Assembly: GCA_037176885.1 (NCBI GenBank)
Contig: JAWWNJ010000200.1
Location: forward strand, 1-64,000
DNA length: 64,000 bases
Reading direction: 5' to 3'
Origin: Favolaschia claudopus
Taxonomy: Eukaryota; Basidiomycota; Agaricomycetes; Agaricales; Mycenaceae
A program made the translations under genes and the position numbers. Numbering within the stretch: the first letter of the stretch is position 1; every line of letters starts with the position of its first letter. Positions 46,507 to 58,100 of this stretch are shown piece after piece. Under the pieces are notes generated by a model. It ran no database searches. It was not told where the DNA came from and saw only the letters and a program-made list of their open reading frames with translations.

Positions 46507-47430
46507 ATGTCTTCGTTGACCCTCGTTCGATACTGTCTTCGCACCGGCATTTATTTCACAACCTTGTCTCTGTGGGGCATCCTGTCCACGCCCTTGTCGT
46601 GTGCCCTCGCACTTCTCGGGCGGCGTTTCGAAGCTGGTCCCCTCGTCACCCGCTCCTTCTCCCGCTTCATCGGTACTATCCTCGGTTTACATGTCGAATT
46701 CGAAGACGCAGAATACCTCAATACCCAACCCGCCGTGTTCATGCTGAACCACCAAAGCGCCCTCGATATATGGCTCCTAGGATGGTCAGCTTCTACTCGC
46801 AGCCCAGGCTCTTTTACTCTGACTCACACCATGTCATTTCTCCAGCTTCTTCCCCAAGCGTGTCTCAGTGATGGCGAAAAAGTCGCTTGGCTGGTCTCCT
46901 ATAGGCGCCGTCCTCTATTTTTCCGGGTGCATTCTCGTCGAACGAGGTAACGGCGGACGTGCCGCCGCCTCCATCCGCAAAGCAGGTGCAACCCTGCGTA
47001 AAGCAGACGTTTCTCTCGTCGTATTCCCCGAAGGAACCCGCAACACCGCCCGAGATCCCAGTCTACTACCTTTCAAGAAAGGCGGTTTCCATATGGCTGT
47101 GCAGAGCGGGATCCCAATTGTACCTATTGTATGCGAGAATTATTCGCACATGTATAGACGCGGGTGGTTTGAGCCCGTCCAACTGAGAGCTCGAGGTAAG
47201 GAGGAATGCGACAATTATTCGGAGCTGCCGCTGACGCCTACCTGACCACAGTTCTGCCTCCAGTCCCCACCCGAGGGTTAGGGGAGGAGGATGTATCAAC
47301 ATTAGCACTCACCGTGCGGGAGCAGATGCTGGAAACTGTTCGCAGTATGTCGCACTCCGCCCCTGGTGCCCTTGAAACTTCAATAGACCATATCTCATTC
47401 TCATCTGGAATACCCCAATCTAGGCTGTAA
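46507..47430 (+). CDS. 1-acyl-sn-glycerol-3-phosphate acyltransferase (PlsC/LPAAT)
   Basis: Acylates lysophosphatidic acid to phosphatidic acid in the ER. ATG 46507 gives MSSLTLVRYCLRTGIYFTTL, an N-terminal membrane helix. Next is catalytic motif I NHQSALD (H-x4-D), joined by an intron to PKRVSVMAKKSLGWSPIGAV. Motif II is YFSGCILVERGNGGRAAASI, motif III FPEGTRNTARDPSLLPFKKG GF, and motif IV GIPIVPIVCENY. A final short exon gives VLPPVPTRGLGEEDVSTLAL and ends at TAA 47430. All four PlsC blocks are intact, in the expected order and at normal length for fungal Slc1-type enzymes. Confidence 0.92.
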
Positions 47431-47565
47431 TCAATGTAACCTTAAATATGTATCCCCTTTTCCCCCTCCTTGTGCCGAGGCAAACCTTCGAGCCCTGGAG
47501 GCTTCGACGACCCTAAAGAGTCGGAAGGTGTTAAAATACTTACTCACCACAATATCCCCAGCTCT

Positions 47566-49449
47566 TCACTTCTTGAGTTGAAGCTTCGTCGGAAGCCGAT
47601 ATGCGAACTGTACCGCGCCCAGAGCGGCGAAAACCAGCACAATATACACAAAGAAGCCCCCAGCGATTTGATGTTCCACGGAAAGCGCGAACAGCGAGGA
47701 CGCGAACGACGGCCCAATGCTACGCAACAAGGTCGCTATCATTTGGGATAGTCCATTGACACTGCCCAGGCTAGACCGACTCGGTGCAGAGTCCATCACG
47801 AATAGGTTGGTGCAGGCGTAGGCGAGGTAGATAACAAACGTGGTGCTGAGTTGAAACGCGAGCGCAAGGAGCACCACGCCGTTGACCCGCCCTGCACGAT
47901 GCGCCAGGGAGCTCACGAGCGGGTACATGGCAAACTCGACGGCCAAGCAGTAGAACCCTGCGATGAAAATGCGGCGAGGTCCGAAGTATCGGATTATCCG
48001 GCCACCAAAGAGGCCCTGGACGATGGCGTTACAGATTCCGACTATACTGAGGATGAGGCCGATATCCTGCGGTCTGCAAGACGTTAGAGGGTGCCAGCCG
48101 AAGCAGTAGAAAAATTCAAAGCCCACCTCAGACCAAGACCGCCGAGCTTGATGGGTGTCGCGAAGAAGAGAGGGACAAGGGCGTCGTTGGCCATGTTGGA
48201 AAAATGCAATGCGCCATGAGTGGTGAGCGCGAGAAGCACGGGAGGAGTGAGCAGATCGCGCAGGGGCGGAGGGGGCGCATGAGTTTCTTCTTCGTGAGGC
48301 GGCTCGTCAGGAAGTAATGGGTCGGTCTCCTGAGCCCTGCCCTTCTTATGTTTCCGTGCAATTGCTGAGGGTAGAGTCTGCGAAATTGAAGTTGTTGACG
48401 TTATATTGCGGCGTCAGAAGATGGACATGCCTCTTTCAATCCAACGGATGCGATTGCAAAGGAGGCGAGAGCAATGCAACCCGCGACAGCACACGGAAGG
48501 AAGTAGGGATTGCTCCTGAAAACTTCGATCTTTCCGAATGTGTTCGGCCATTTGGTTGCAGGATTAGACAATACCCCGCCTACGAGATCGGTGCGAGATT
48601 AAAAGCAGAAATCAGGAGAGAAAAAAGTCCACCTATGAGTGGTCTGCATTTGGGATATGGTCAATTCTGGTATAGAAGGAGCGCAAATGTGACGAACGCG
48701 ATAGTGCCCGCGATACTCCAAACCAAAGGTCCCATGGAGAATATATCGGCAATGTTGGTCGCATCCGCTATTTCATTTATGACGGTTTTCGTGACGCCTA
48801 AGGGGTGGGACTCAGAGAAGGGACGACGAGACGAGAGCAAGACGGTTACCAATATTCCCGTTGCAAACTCCTTGGATGCAGCGAAAGAAAAGTAGCAGCC
48901 AAAAGGTCTGCGGCACGTCGTTAGATCTTTGATGGTCATCCACATCCTCGACTCTACCTTGGAGAGCCCAAAACCGAACATCGCCAGTCCCAGGCCTTGT
49001 TGACTCCGTCAATTCACGGAGTTGTGAATAGCTATCGCAATTCCCATACCTAGAGGAGCCACCAAAAGCACCGGGCGTCTCCCATAGATATCAGACAATC
49101 GTCCAAACATGTACACGGTGAGACTCTCTGCAAGAAAGAATACGGATTCCTGGACCCAGGATCAGACGTAGGGTCGAGAATTCCGTAGATTTCAAGACAC
49201 ACAAGCAGTCCAGCGTAGAAGCCGATCTTAGTTTCATCGCCGCCTGTGATTCCCAGGTCCCTTACAAACTGGACGACGAAAGGATAGATAACCAAGGCTG
49301 GGCGCTCGTTTCAGAGTCGAAATCGGTTTGCAAAGCGACAACCCACCAGTAATTGGTTCAGAAAATTGGATGAGAAGGATGATCGAGACTTGAAACTTGG
49401 GGATGGGTGTGCGTCTTTGAGAAACTTCGTCGTGTTCAACGTCGGCCAT
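47566..49449 (-). CDS. MFS transporter, DHA1 drug-type, copy 2
   Basis: Full-length relative of the transporter at 30683-32639. ATG 49449 gives MADVEHDEVSQRRTPIPKFQ and TM1 VSIILLIQFSEPITG. Across introns follow LVIYPFVVQFVRDLGITGGD ETKIGFYAGLL, ESVFFLAESLTVYMFGRLSD with the signature loop IYGRRPVLLVAP, and FRCIQGVCNGNIG. The C-terminal half includes RSSLGSVNGLSQMIATLLRS and ends RLPTKLQLKK. The central cytoplasmic loop is shorter than in copy 1. It points toward the acyltransferase gene (convergent, 135 bp apart). Substrate unknown. Confidence 0.88.
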
Positions 49450-50324
49450 GATGATGGTGGCTCGAGAGAGGTCCTGGGACATCCACAAAGGATCACGTCC
49501 GGAAAAACGGTCCCAATCAATGGCCATGGCAAACTTAGTGACTCAGACAAACTGTCGGAAGCGGCGGTTGCTGCAGTTTTGCGTCTACAACTTGCGGTGC
49601 GCGTCCTGCACGAACTATGCTGGACACCATACTGTTGCCCCGTACTCGACGCGTACGAGCATTGCTCCGCACAGAAACACGCTCTCCATTGCCAGATCGT
49701 TTGCATCACTCGCCATCCATGTATTGTTCTTTTGCGGAGCCTCGCCCGCATACTCGGGAATATATAACGCACCTTTTAGAATAGCTACTTGCAGAGGCTG
49801 GAGCACGCTAATTGGAAGCAGAAATCATCAACCCTTGCCTTTGCATTTGGGTTGGAGTTGAGAGCACGAACGGCCGTAAAATGTGAGGGCTTCAAGACCG
49901 CGATATTCATGCAACGAGTGGTATTTGGTCGCTCGAGCTACTAGCTCAACGAGAAGCAAAGTTTCGTCACAAGCAGTTTCAAGCCTCGGGAAGCAGGCGA
50001 TGGTCATTGGAGGGCGGTCCCAACTTGGGAAACGCGTGAGAAAAATGTACGGCTCAATCGGACCGGCTTACACTGCCACCACTCACTCTTTTTTTCCGAT
50101 TGTAACTCGAAGCTTGTGTCGCCTTTCGTGAACCCCACGCACTTGTTCTTGCAGCTTGCTCTGTCTCTTTCAAGCTACTACCAAGTATATTTTCTGTCCA
50201 CACAGCCAGACTCTCCGCTAGTATCGTGGAACGTTCTCTCTGAGTCTCTGCATCAACAGCCCACTTGCGACACTCGCAGCCGAACTCGAATTAATCTCTC
50301 AGGCAACACACTAACGATCGCTTC
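49450..50324. other. Intergenic region, no gene seen
   Basis: Upstream of MFS copy 2 and of the duplicated block. Open stretches are antisense or motif-free. Confidence 0.45.
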
Positions 50325-50797
50325 GATACGCATGGGGCTCTCGTCGTCATTGCAAACTCTATGTCTCTCTTCAATGACTTTGAAGACCTCTCGTTTTTTT
50401 CTCGCGATCGATCACTGTGATCAGTTGTTTTATTGTCTTCGTCTACGCTGGTCCGAGTGGTCGCTGTGGACTCCAGTATTAGTATGACGAAGAGCAAGAC
50501 CTTTGTGCGATACACTCTTATCCAGCCATAAACATCCCTCTTCAAGGGGCTGGCTGTAACTCGACGCTTGCTCCCGTCTCAAGAATTTGTGCTATTTATT
50601 TACCAGTCAATTTTCAGAAAGACAGTGAACGCAACGGAGAAGAAGTATTCAAGTTTTTTTTTGTCGTCTCGATCCGATTACCGATCTTGTCTTTTTGTTC
50701 GTCGGGTCCCTCCTTCCTATTCTTATTGTTGCACAAATTAAACGATCGGTTGACCTTCATAGGTCTGACTCTCTCGCCACACAATGCAAACTTTCAG

Positions 50798-50804
50798 TAT
50801 AAAA
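50798..50804 (+). promoter_or_regulatory. TATA box of pheromone-like gene, copy 2
   Basis: TATAAAA about 100 bp upstream of ATG 50905, same spacing as in copy 1. Confidence 0.6.
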
Positions 50805-50904
50805 CCCGGGCAGAATCTACCCAACTCCCCAGGCTCGCCTACCACTCCTCCTTCTCGCCTACTTGCCCTCTCGCGCACCCTCATCCTCCTCCTCTCATCA
50901 TCCA

Positions 50905-51081
50905 ATGGATTCTTTCACCGCCATCACCAAGAAGGTTGAGGACGTCGTCCTTCCCCCCACCAACGAGGACGACGGCACGGGCTCCAGCGGCAGCTGCGTC
51001 GTCTGCAAGGAGGACACCTCCCTTCCGACCGTCAATGAGGACGATGGCACCGGGTCCAGCGGCAGCTGCACCATTGCCTGA
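50905..51081 (+). CDS. Pheromone-precursor-like CaaX protein with two tandem units, copy 2
   Basis: 58 residues, differing from copy 1 at one position (NEDD instead of NEDG in the first unit). Direct comparison of the 177-nt frames shows seven nucleotide differences, six of them synonymous, so the protein is under constraint. Organisation is as in copy 1: MDSFTAITKK leader, unit 1 PTNEDDGTGSSGSCVVC, linker KEDTSL, unit 2 ending in the CaaX box CTIA. A putative intron follows the stop codon at 51114-51168. If these are pheromones, the predicted mature core would be the Gly/Ser-rich stretch ending in the CaaX cysteine. No STE3 receptor is seen nearby, so a non-mating role for a prenylated peptide remains possible. 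Confidence 0.66.
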   Translation: MDSFTAITKKVEDVVLPPTNEDDGTGSSGSCVVCKEDTSLPTVNEDDGTGSSGSCTIA

Positions 51082-51638
51082 ATGCGTTGACCTTCGTCGT
51101 TCGCATCATTACAGTGAGCTCTTTCTACTTGCCACTCTGCTCTTCTCATCCGCTAACGCACTCTTCAGTACGACATAAACACACATCGCTTTCGGTTTTC
51201 GGTTCGGGGTCGGGTCGTAGGACGGAGTTGACGACAGCATTTTGGCATGCTTTGCGCTGCAAATTATCTTATTACCATTCGCCTTCATCTCTACTTGTTT
51301 CCGCATTTGCTATACTGTACACATCTCAACCAATTCGAGTCTGCAGCTTGATCTAAACTGTCTGAATCCGAGCAAATTTTGAATGCCTTGTCAGCTTACC
51401 TTTGTACTCTGCTTCCGCGGAAGCAAATTCTGCAATGAGTGAGCGGGGTGACCTGTCTTTCTCTTGCTCAAGGCGCTGGTGGCGGATCTGCCCACGTTTG
51501 AGCAGTTATCGAATTCTAACCTGCACATACAGTAGATGAAACCGAAAGATTTTGAGCGTAAAGAATACAAGACCATTCATGTAAAGTACTGAAAGGAACG
51601 CAAGCAATTTTACTTCTGACTTCTTACACCATCTCGTC

Positions 51639-53210
51639 TTAATTCTTCTGCAGCACGAACACCTCCCCAGTAGCATCACTCGATACGTACAGCCTCTTAG
51701 CCGCCGACCATGCCAGGCCAACGGGGCGGAAGCATCCATTGGTGCAAGCCGCAGCGTCCGTGTTCCACAGCAAATCGGTGTATCCCGTCTGGGTGGTAAT
51801 GTCGGCCGTGGGCTGCCACGCGCCTTTCGACACGCTGCCGGGGACGACGACAACTTTGTAGCCAGTCGGGGGTTGACGGTTCCATGAGCCGTGGAAGGAG
51901 ACGTATGCGTTCGTGTCGATAGGCGAAAACTTGATGTCAAGAGGGGCGGAGTGGGGCTGTGAGGGGAAAGCAGCGTAAATTGATGGATGTATAGATTGAG
52001 TGCTGGATGAAGCTCACCTGGAAGATGACCTTGGGCTTGATGGCGTTCGCGTTGCACCAGTCACTGTTGATGGTGCTGTTGGGGGTCTGAACGAACCAGT
52101 CTCCGATAGAGACGGGGGCAGACGCGGGGAAAAGAGAAGAGTTCCACTGGTTAAAAGATTTAGCGTTCTGGAGAATAGATGGAGAGCAATACACCTACCA
52201 CCGAGAAGCAGTAAGGGTAGCCGTAGAATTTGTTCGCCGCTTTCGCAGCATCTCCAACTGAAACAGGATTGAGTCATCTATGAGGCGAACAATTTTGAGT
52301 CTGCTTACAGTTGTGCAGCTTTTCACCAGGATTGTCCTGGTGCACATCGTATGTGACGCCTTGGCTGGTGGTGATGAGGTCATCCGCAGAGTTCTCGACA
52401 CCCCAGATCTGCCCCGACGCGTCCTCCGCAATACCTACTTCGTTGCGCGCGCCGTACGCCAGAGTGGCGCCCTCAGTGTATGGGACTCCGTCAGCGCCAA
52501 TCTTGGTCCAGTCGAAGACGCGGACTTGCGCACGGCCGCTAGGAAGGTCTGCACCAAGGTCGACGTTTTCACCAGAGCCGCGTGACACGACTAGAAGATT
52601 CGGGTGTTTTTTGGAGACGAACAGGGTACGGCTAGTGTGGTCATCGTTGATCATGTTCTAGAAACTCGAATGAGTACAACACAACGCTATACTGCGACGA
52701 AAATGGGCTCACTGTGACAATGGTCTTCTGGTTGCTGAGCGTAAACGCAGCAGCATTGTAGTTCCATCTCCATGTGGTGTTGGAGGACTAGACAAAGCTT
52801 GTGAAAGCAAACCCAGGATTACTGATTATTGAACGTACCGATGCAAAGAGTATGGATCCATCATTGCTGAGGGCGACAGCGTGGTTGAGCAGCGTGTTGT
52901 TGAGCAAAGTTCGCTTCGAGGCGGCACTACCGTCCGGGTTGAGAGTGAAAGCGACAATACCGACGCCGCTTTGAACAACGAGGAGGTGTCCACGCTTGTC
53001 GAAAGCTATCCCACGGGGGTTGGTAAGGTTTGAGGCGAAGCCATGGGCAGTCCAGCCTGATGGCGTATTGAGCGGATACTGGGGTGTAGTCCACGCTCCG
53101 TGTGCTGGGAGGTAAAGTCACTTAGTACCAAGAAAAAAATGCTAAGCAAGAGAGCTGCGCAAACCTGAAGCTGCGAGGGCTGAAACAGCGAGAGAAAGTG
53201 AGAGCTTCAT
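51639..53210 (-). CDS. Secreted PQQ-type sugar dehydrogenase (AA12, L-sorbosone-dehydrogenase-like)
   Basis: A soluble quinoprotein of the glucose/sorbosone dehydrogenase beta-propeller family; fungal members (AA12) are secreted oxidoreductases that use pyrroloquinoline quinone. ATG 53210 begins a signal peptide, MKLSLSLAVSALAASG. Propeller blades follow: GFASNLTNPRGIAFDKRGHL, LLVVQSGVGIVAFTLNPDGS, NLLVVSRGSGENVDLGADLP, and YGARNEVGIAEDASGQIWGV ENSADDL. Later blades include FYGYPYCFSVWN, HSAPLDIKFSPIDTNAYVSF HGSWNRQPPTGYK and FRPVGLAWSAAKRLYVSSDA. HGSWNR and the RNEVG segment are typical. No cellulose-binding module or cytochrome domain follows; the protein ends at TAA 51639, about 420 residues. 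The cofactor is inferred from family. Confidence 0.87.
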
Positions 53211-54010
53211 CGTAGTGGGGGAGAAGAAGGGGGATGACGAAGAGTGGAACTTGAAGCCGAGAAATGTTTTGCTTTATGAGACTCGGAGAACCGCAATTTA
53301 GATCCCGATTGGTATTCTTTTGCGTAACGCCAAGCCTTTAGCACGCTATGTTCTCGCCGCTCGGAGGTATCGTCGTCGCAAACGTGGATAGCGACAACCT
53401 GATCGGCCCGCACTTCAGTACAGTAATTTTTTTTGACCGAGTCGCCAACTCTGAGTCCCCAGTCGCCTAAGAGTAGAGACTACAACGAAAGGGACTATGA
53501 CGGGGAGGGCTTGGTTCGGATAAATTGTGGCCAGTGGAGTATTTGGTTCGTAGCTTCGTACATGCTGAGATCAACCACGAGAACGAGCATGTCGACGTCC
53601 GGCTCAAACCTTTCGCTGACTCCATTGTCACACGCTTCCGAACCATCCGCCAAACGCGTGACGTCACGCGTCTCATTGGTTGCTTTGACGCGTCAAGGAA
53701 CGTAAAAGCGGCCCAAGGCTTCCAGGGTTTTCCCAGGTCGGGTCCGTTTGCCGTCATCGCGAAATGCAGCTTGTCGCGTTACGCAGTGAGATTGGGCTAA
53801 TCCGGCCCTAGAAGAAGCAATGATCACCAGTATTCGACTCGGACGTTCAACTAGACAACCGTTCAGCTAGTTGAACTACTGCAATTCCCGTGTGCAGCCT
53901 CACTCCATATTCGGGACTGAAGCATAAATCGGGGACTCAGCTTACCGCCAAAAGAAGGGCGTCTGCTGTATACTGCATGCGTGAGTCGATCCGCATGATC
54001 TGCGGTGCAG
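53211..54010. other. Intergenic region, no gene seen
   Basis: Upstream of the AA12 gene. One antisense frame (53757-53467) has no recognisable motif. Confidence 0.45.
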
Positions 54011-54522
54011 ACCAAGGGGGTGTCGGGATTAAAATTTCGTACCATGGGTTGGAGGGGGGGGGGGGGGGTCTCCACAAGGTCCTTAAAAAATTTCTTGTGT
54101 CTAGTACTCATAAGCTTCCTAAGGCTCATAAACCAGTTGTAAATTGGTTTAAACTTGTCCGAGGGTAAATTTCCGTCTCATGAACCCATCTGACTGTCAA
54201 AGCAGCAATAATGTTCCGGATTTGGACAGTTTTCGCAAGCTAAATAAGCGGCGCAAAATTTCGACGATTATTTTTCTGTTGTCAGGCCACGAAATTAAGT
54301 TCTAAAATTTCTTCTAGCAAATAAACTCTCAAACACACGAAACAGATATAAAAAATGGTGAGTTTCGGAAATCACCGAGGTGGGTGTGTTGACCGGCAAC
54401 ACGGCAGCCTGACAATGGTGGGAATATACTACCCTATATAGGAGGGGAGGGGGGGTCTGGCCGAGGGCTTAAAAAATAAGTCGACCCGATATCCGAGTTT
54501 CGAATCCCGACACCCCCTTGGT
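54011..54522. mobile_element. Candidate non-autonomous element with 20-bp terminal inverted repeats and a tRNA-like end
   Basis: ACCAAGGGGGTGTCGGGATT at 54011-54030 is the exact reverse complement of 54503-54522. GCAG occurs directly outside both ends (54007-54010 and 54523-54526), a possible 4-bp target duplication. The interior has no reading frame and holds a run of 15 G at 54054-54068. A second G-rich tract at 54441-54455 is followed by near-identical CTTAAAAAAT, so part of the element is also repeated directly. The right end (about 54451-54518) contains an A-box-like TGGCCGAGGG and a B-box-like TTTCGAATCCC and could fold as a degenerate tRNA-like arm, so a tRNA-derived (SINE-like) origin is an alternative to a MITE. 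Confidence 0.5.
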
Positions 54523-54565
54523 GCAGACGTTATTATTGACGTCGATCATCTGAGAGAATGCGCAG

Positions 54566-54728
54566 TCACAGCGTTGGACCGCGAATAAAAGGCCCCTTAA
54601 AGTATCATTTTTATGTGTGACACTTACTATATATGGTGCGTCACGCACCATATATGGTAATGTGTGACCATAACAAGGAGCCGAATTGATCCTTTAAGCG
54701 GCTTTTTATGTGCGGTCCGGCGCTGTGA
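54566..54728. mobile_element. Small foldback element (about 163 bp)
   Basis: The first 40 bases (TCACAGCG..GGACCGC..TAAA..CTTAAAG.ATCA) are mirrored as a reverse complement in the last 40 (TTTAAG..TTTTTATG..GCGGTCC..CGCTGTGA) with a few mismatches. The centre is itself a perfect 25-nt dyad, TATATGGTGCGT-C-ACGCACCATATA, so the element can fold into one long hairpin. No reading frame is present. It resembles foldback/MITE sequences; no clear target duplication was found. Confidence 0.55.
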
Positions 54729-55195
54729 GTTGTCGTCCCAGACGACTCCTCAGATTGGGGTCCCGGTCGATGTGCGCGCCGCTATTCACCGAGTTGGGAC
54801 TGATACCTGTTGCGCGTCAGAAATGCCGTTTCGTGCGTGCAGTTCGTGTCTGCGGCGAATGCGCGCGACAGCAGCATTGAAAATGTTGATATTCAACCAG
54901 GCGATAACCAAGTACGCGCGCATCAAATTTTGGTCTTGTTTGACTCTGTCCCGATTTGGCGGCGGCCGCCTGGAAGCAACCACGATGGAAAATGTTCAAT
55001 CCTTTACTGCTCAGCATGTGAGCTATGCGTTTTTACGGCCTCTGGCCAGTGGCATATTCGCTCTCGCCAATCATTTGAACATTTGATGGTTGAACGCACT
55101 CTGAAACGCTCAGCACAGCAGCCTTGACACTGGCGGCGCCTAAATTACTAGTATGTCAGTTTTCTTCAACCTTTCACCTTCACCTTGCCTTCACC

Positions 55196-58100
55196 ATGTA
55201 CACCTTGCTCAAGATTTATGGGCATATCTGGTTGCCCGCCACATTCTTTTCACTGGCACTGTTATTCTATGGCGCTATTTGCCTCTTGGTTGAAACGACC
55301 GTCCTCCCCCCACTGGTTCAATTGCTTGTGTTCGTGATGCGTAAGTCTTTACAAATGACAGATAAGCACTTTCCGTTTTAAGATTTGAGCCCAGTGGTCC
55401 TCTTTGTCACCCTGCGAGGAGCACAGATACCAATTGCTTTCTTTGGGCAGTATTTTACCGAAGAAGCATACAATCCGTTGCAAAATATGCTCCTAGTAAG
55501 CCGCTACTGTGTATTCGTTTTCTCTGCATCCGAACCAGCTATCTGCAACGCAGGTTGTTACCCTTTGGGGTCTTTCCATGTTGTGAGTACCTACTCTTTA
55601 CACAAACGACGAACTTACCATTCGCGGCATAGTTTGCTGCCCTCCTTCCGAGACAATGCGTCGTTATCGCTGGACGTAAGTCCTTGACTGCTAAAACCTT
55701 GCAGACTTCTGTTCTTGACACTCGTGTCAGGTGTGCATTTGTTACAATGCCGCATTGTGTATATTCGAGCGATGTTTCCTGGGCGACAAATTTCGGCAGT
55801 TCATGCTCGATAAAATGAGTACGTGCTTGAATTTATCGAGAATATATTTTGAATACAAGCTAGTCGTCGACTGCATGCGAGTTCTTGTATCAGGAGACTC
55901 CATATCGTTTGATGAATCCAACTCGGCGAATCGTGGACTGCGGGTTCGAATGTTTTCCCAGATGAAACAGATTTTTCGGCGGAAATCTACAGGACCGATT
56001 GCGTTACCTGCTGACGATGCACCACTGGAACTGGGCTCGGGCTCTGAGGCCGTGCTCGACACTCGAGACCTTCGAAATTCGACGGCGGCTTCCCCGCGCA
56101 TCAGTTCGTCGGTGTTGACCGAAAATATACTTCACTGGTCGCGACTATACAAGAGTCGGCGGCACACGTTATGGATGACCACAGTCAGCTCAGACGCAAG
56201 ACATGATATCGTTCAAAAAGCTATGCGCATCTTCTCGTCTACCGAGCTGAGCGATAAGCCATACAATGTGTTCTCCGTCGACCTCACCGATAGCAAGTCG
56301 GTATACTGGCCGATAATTCACGGGTTTGCTTCTGCATCCGCGGAATACAGAAAAGAGATCGGTCAGGATCCACCGCCCATCGTTGCCCGGAATTTCTCTG
56401 GATTTCATTTCAACATTCCTCGGGCAAAAGAGTCAACGAGAACTTGGTCATATTATGACGACGACGAGGTGGGTTTTCACCTATACATACTTATCTAACA
56501 ACTGTTACTAATGTTTTCCTTCGGCTATCCGACAGGAATTCGTCCAAAACCTCCTCGTACAGCCAATAAAAAGTATATACAAACAGCAGCGCAAGAAGAA
56601 TGAAGGCTCGAGCTCAGACATCGAAAGCGCCGAGCCTGTGGAGATCACTCGTACCGTTCTACTACTGCATGGTGTTCGCAGTACGGAGCAAGCCCAAGAC
56701 ATCTGGAGTATAGCCGATATTCTGGGGGACAAACTCGGAACTCGCTACCCGGGACTCGGTCTTGTGATCGTCAGCACACCTCGCTTTCTTCGACACGTCG
56801 CCGAGGTGCATAGATCGGTGTTGGAATGCATATGTACTATGTTCATGTCCGACACCGAAAGCGTCCTTTATTCTGGAATAACGCCACCTTGTCCGGTGCT
56901 TCATGAGGTATGAATGATTGAGCGACGATGAACTTTGAAACATTGATATCACGCTTCAATCATCCACAGAATATTTTTCAGCTTTTAGTGGATTGTGTGC
57001 ACCGTGTCGGAGGACCAGAAGCTGAGAAGTTTGTTCATTCATTGTCTTGCGAAAACATACTAACCGTGTTTCGCTCTAGAGTGTGGCCCAAAGTGCTCGA
57101 AATTTCTCAAAGTTCGCAAGAACTCGACGCGGAGGCCAGTCTTTCAACCGCGGGAATTTTCTCGCAATTATACAAAGCGTCGAAGGACAGAGAGCGTATT
57201 CTGGAGGTATGGATAAAATATGCCATCCTGTCGTTCTAAATGCCAACGCGTCGCAGTGCTTGCCAGAGATGTCCGCACAAACCCGTGCACAGATTCCGAG
57301 GAAAATAAAACAAGATAACATCGAGATCGCCGGTGTTCTCCTACCACTATTTGATCTCAATTCCTACAAGAAGGATATTGCCGAGGTTCCTCGAGAGCAT
57401 GCGTCGGCGGCCCTGGAGATGACACATTCAGTGAGCTGAATAGTCTGACCCCCACCATTCATTGCAATTCACCGTGATATTGCAGATCCTCGAGACTGGC
57501 TTACCGGACAACGACATGATCTCCGACGAGCCACAATTTTTGCAACGAGCTCAGCGCCTAATGAACTTTCTTGCAGCGCATCTAGGAATGCTGCCAGTTG
57601 AGCTATCCTTTCCTAAGGTCACTCTATTGAGTGATTACCCAGTGGCACATGGGGGTTTCGCCAATATCTATCACGGAAAGTATACGGATTCTGATGGCCA
57701 AGCAAAGGAGGTTGCTTTGAAGGTACTCAAGATATTTGAAGACCAGTCTGAGGAACGGCGGCGTATTCTAAATGCGAAATTTTTCCGAGAGGCGCTGGCG
57801 TGGCATTATCTCAACCACCGCAATATTGTTCGGTTCCTTGGTGTCGAGTCTACTATCTTTCCCAGTCCCTTCAGAGCCATGGTTTCGCCATGGATGCCCC
57901 AAGGAAGTGTACTGAAGTACATGGCGAAGCACAGCCCTTCTTCCCCGTATGCAATCGAACTGGTAAGCTATTTTTTTGCGTCAAAATTACCAATATTGAA
58001 CATAAATATGGCAAACATAGCTTCACGACACGATTAAAGGGCTCAGATACCTTCACCGCCAGCGCATTGTACACGGAGATTTATGTGGAGTGAGTCAGGA

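Larger units (their letters stand above)
50325..51443. repeat. Inverted segmental duplication, block 2 (partner 33107-34200)
   Basis: Carries the plus-strand copy of the 58-codon gene and its flanks. Matching continues about 500 bp upstream and 350 bp downstream of the gene with scattered substitutions and indels; the coding part is the best conserved. Confidence 0.85.

Noticed and set aside
34201..50324. Search for an STE3-type pheromone receptor between the CaaX genes
   Set aside because: The only multi-helix proteins found are an EXPERA protein, an acyltransferase and an MFS transporter; no seven-helix receptor pattern was seen.
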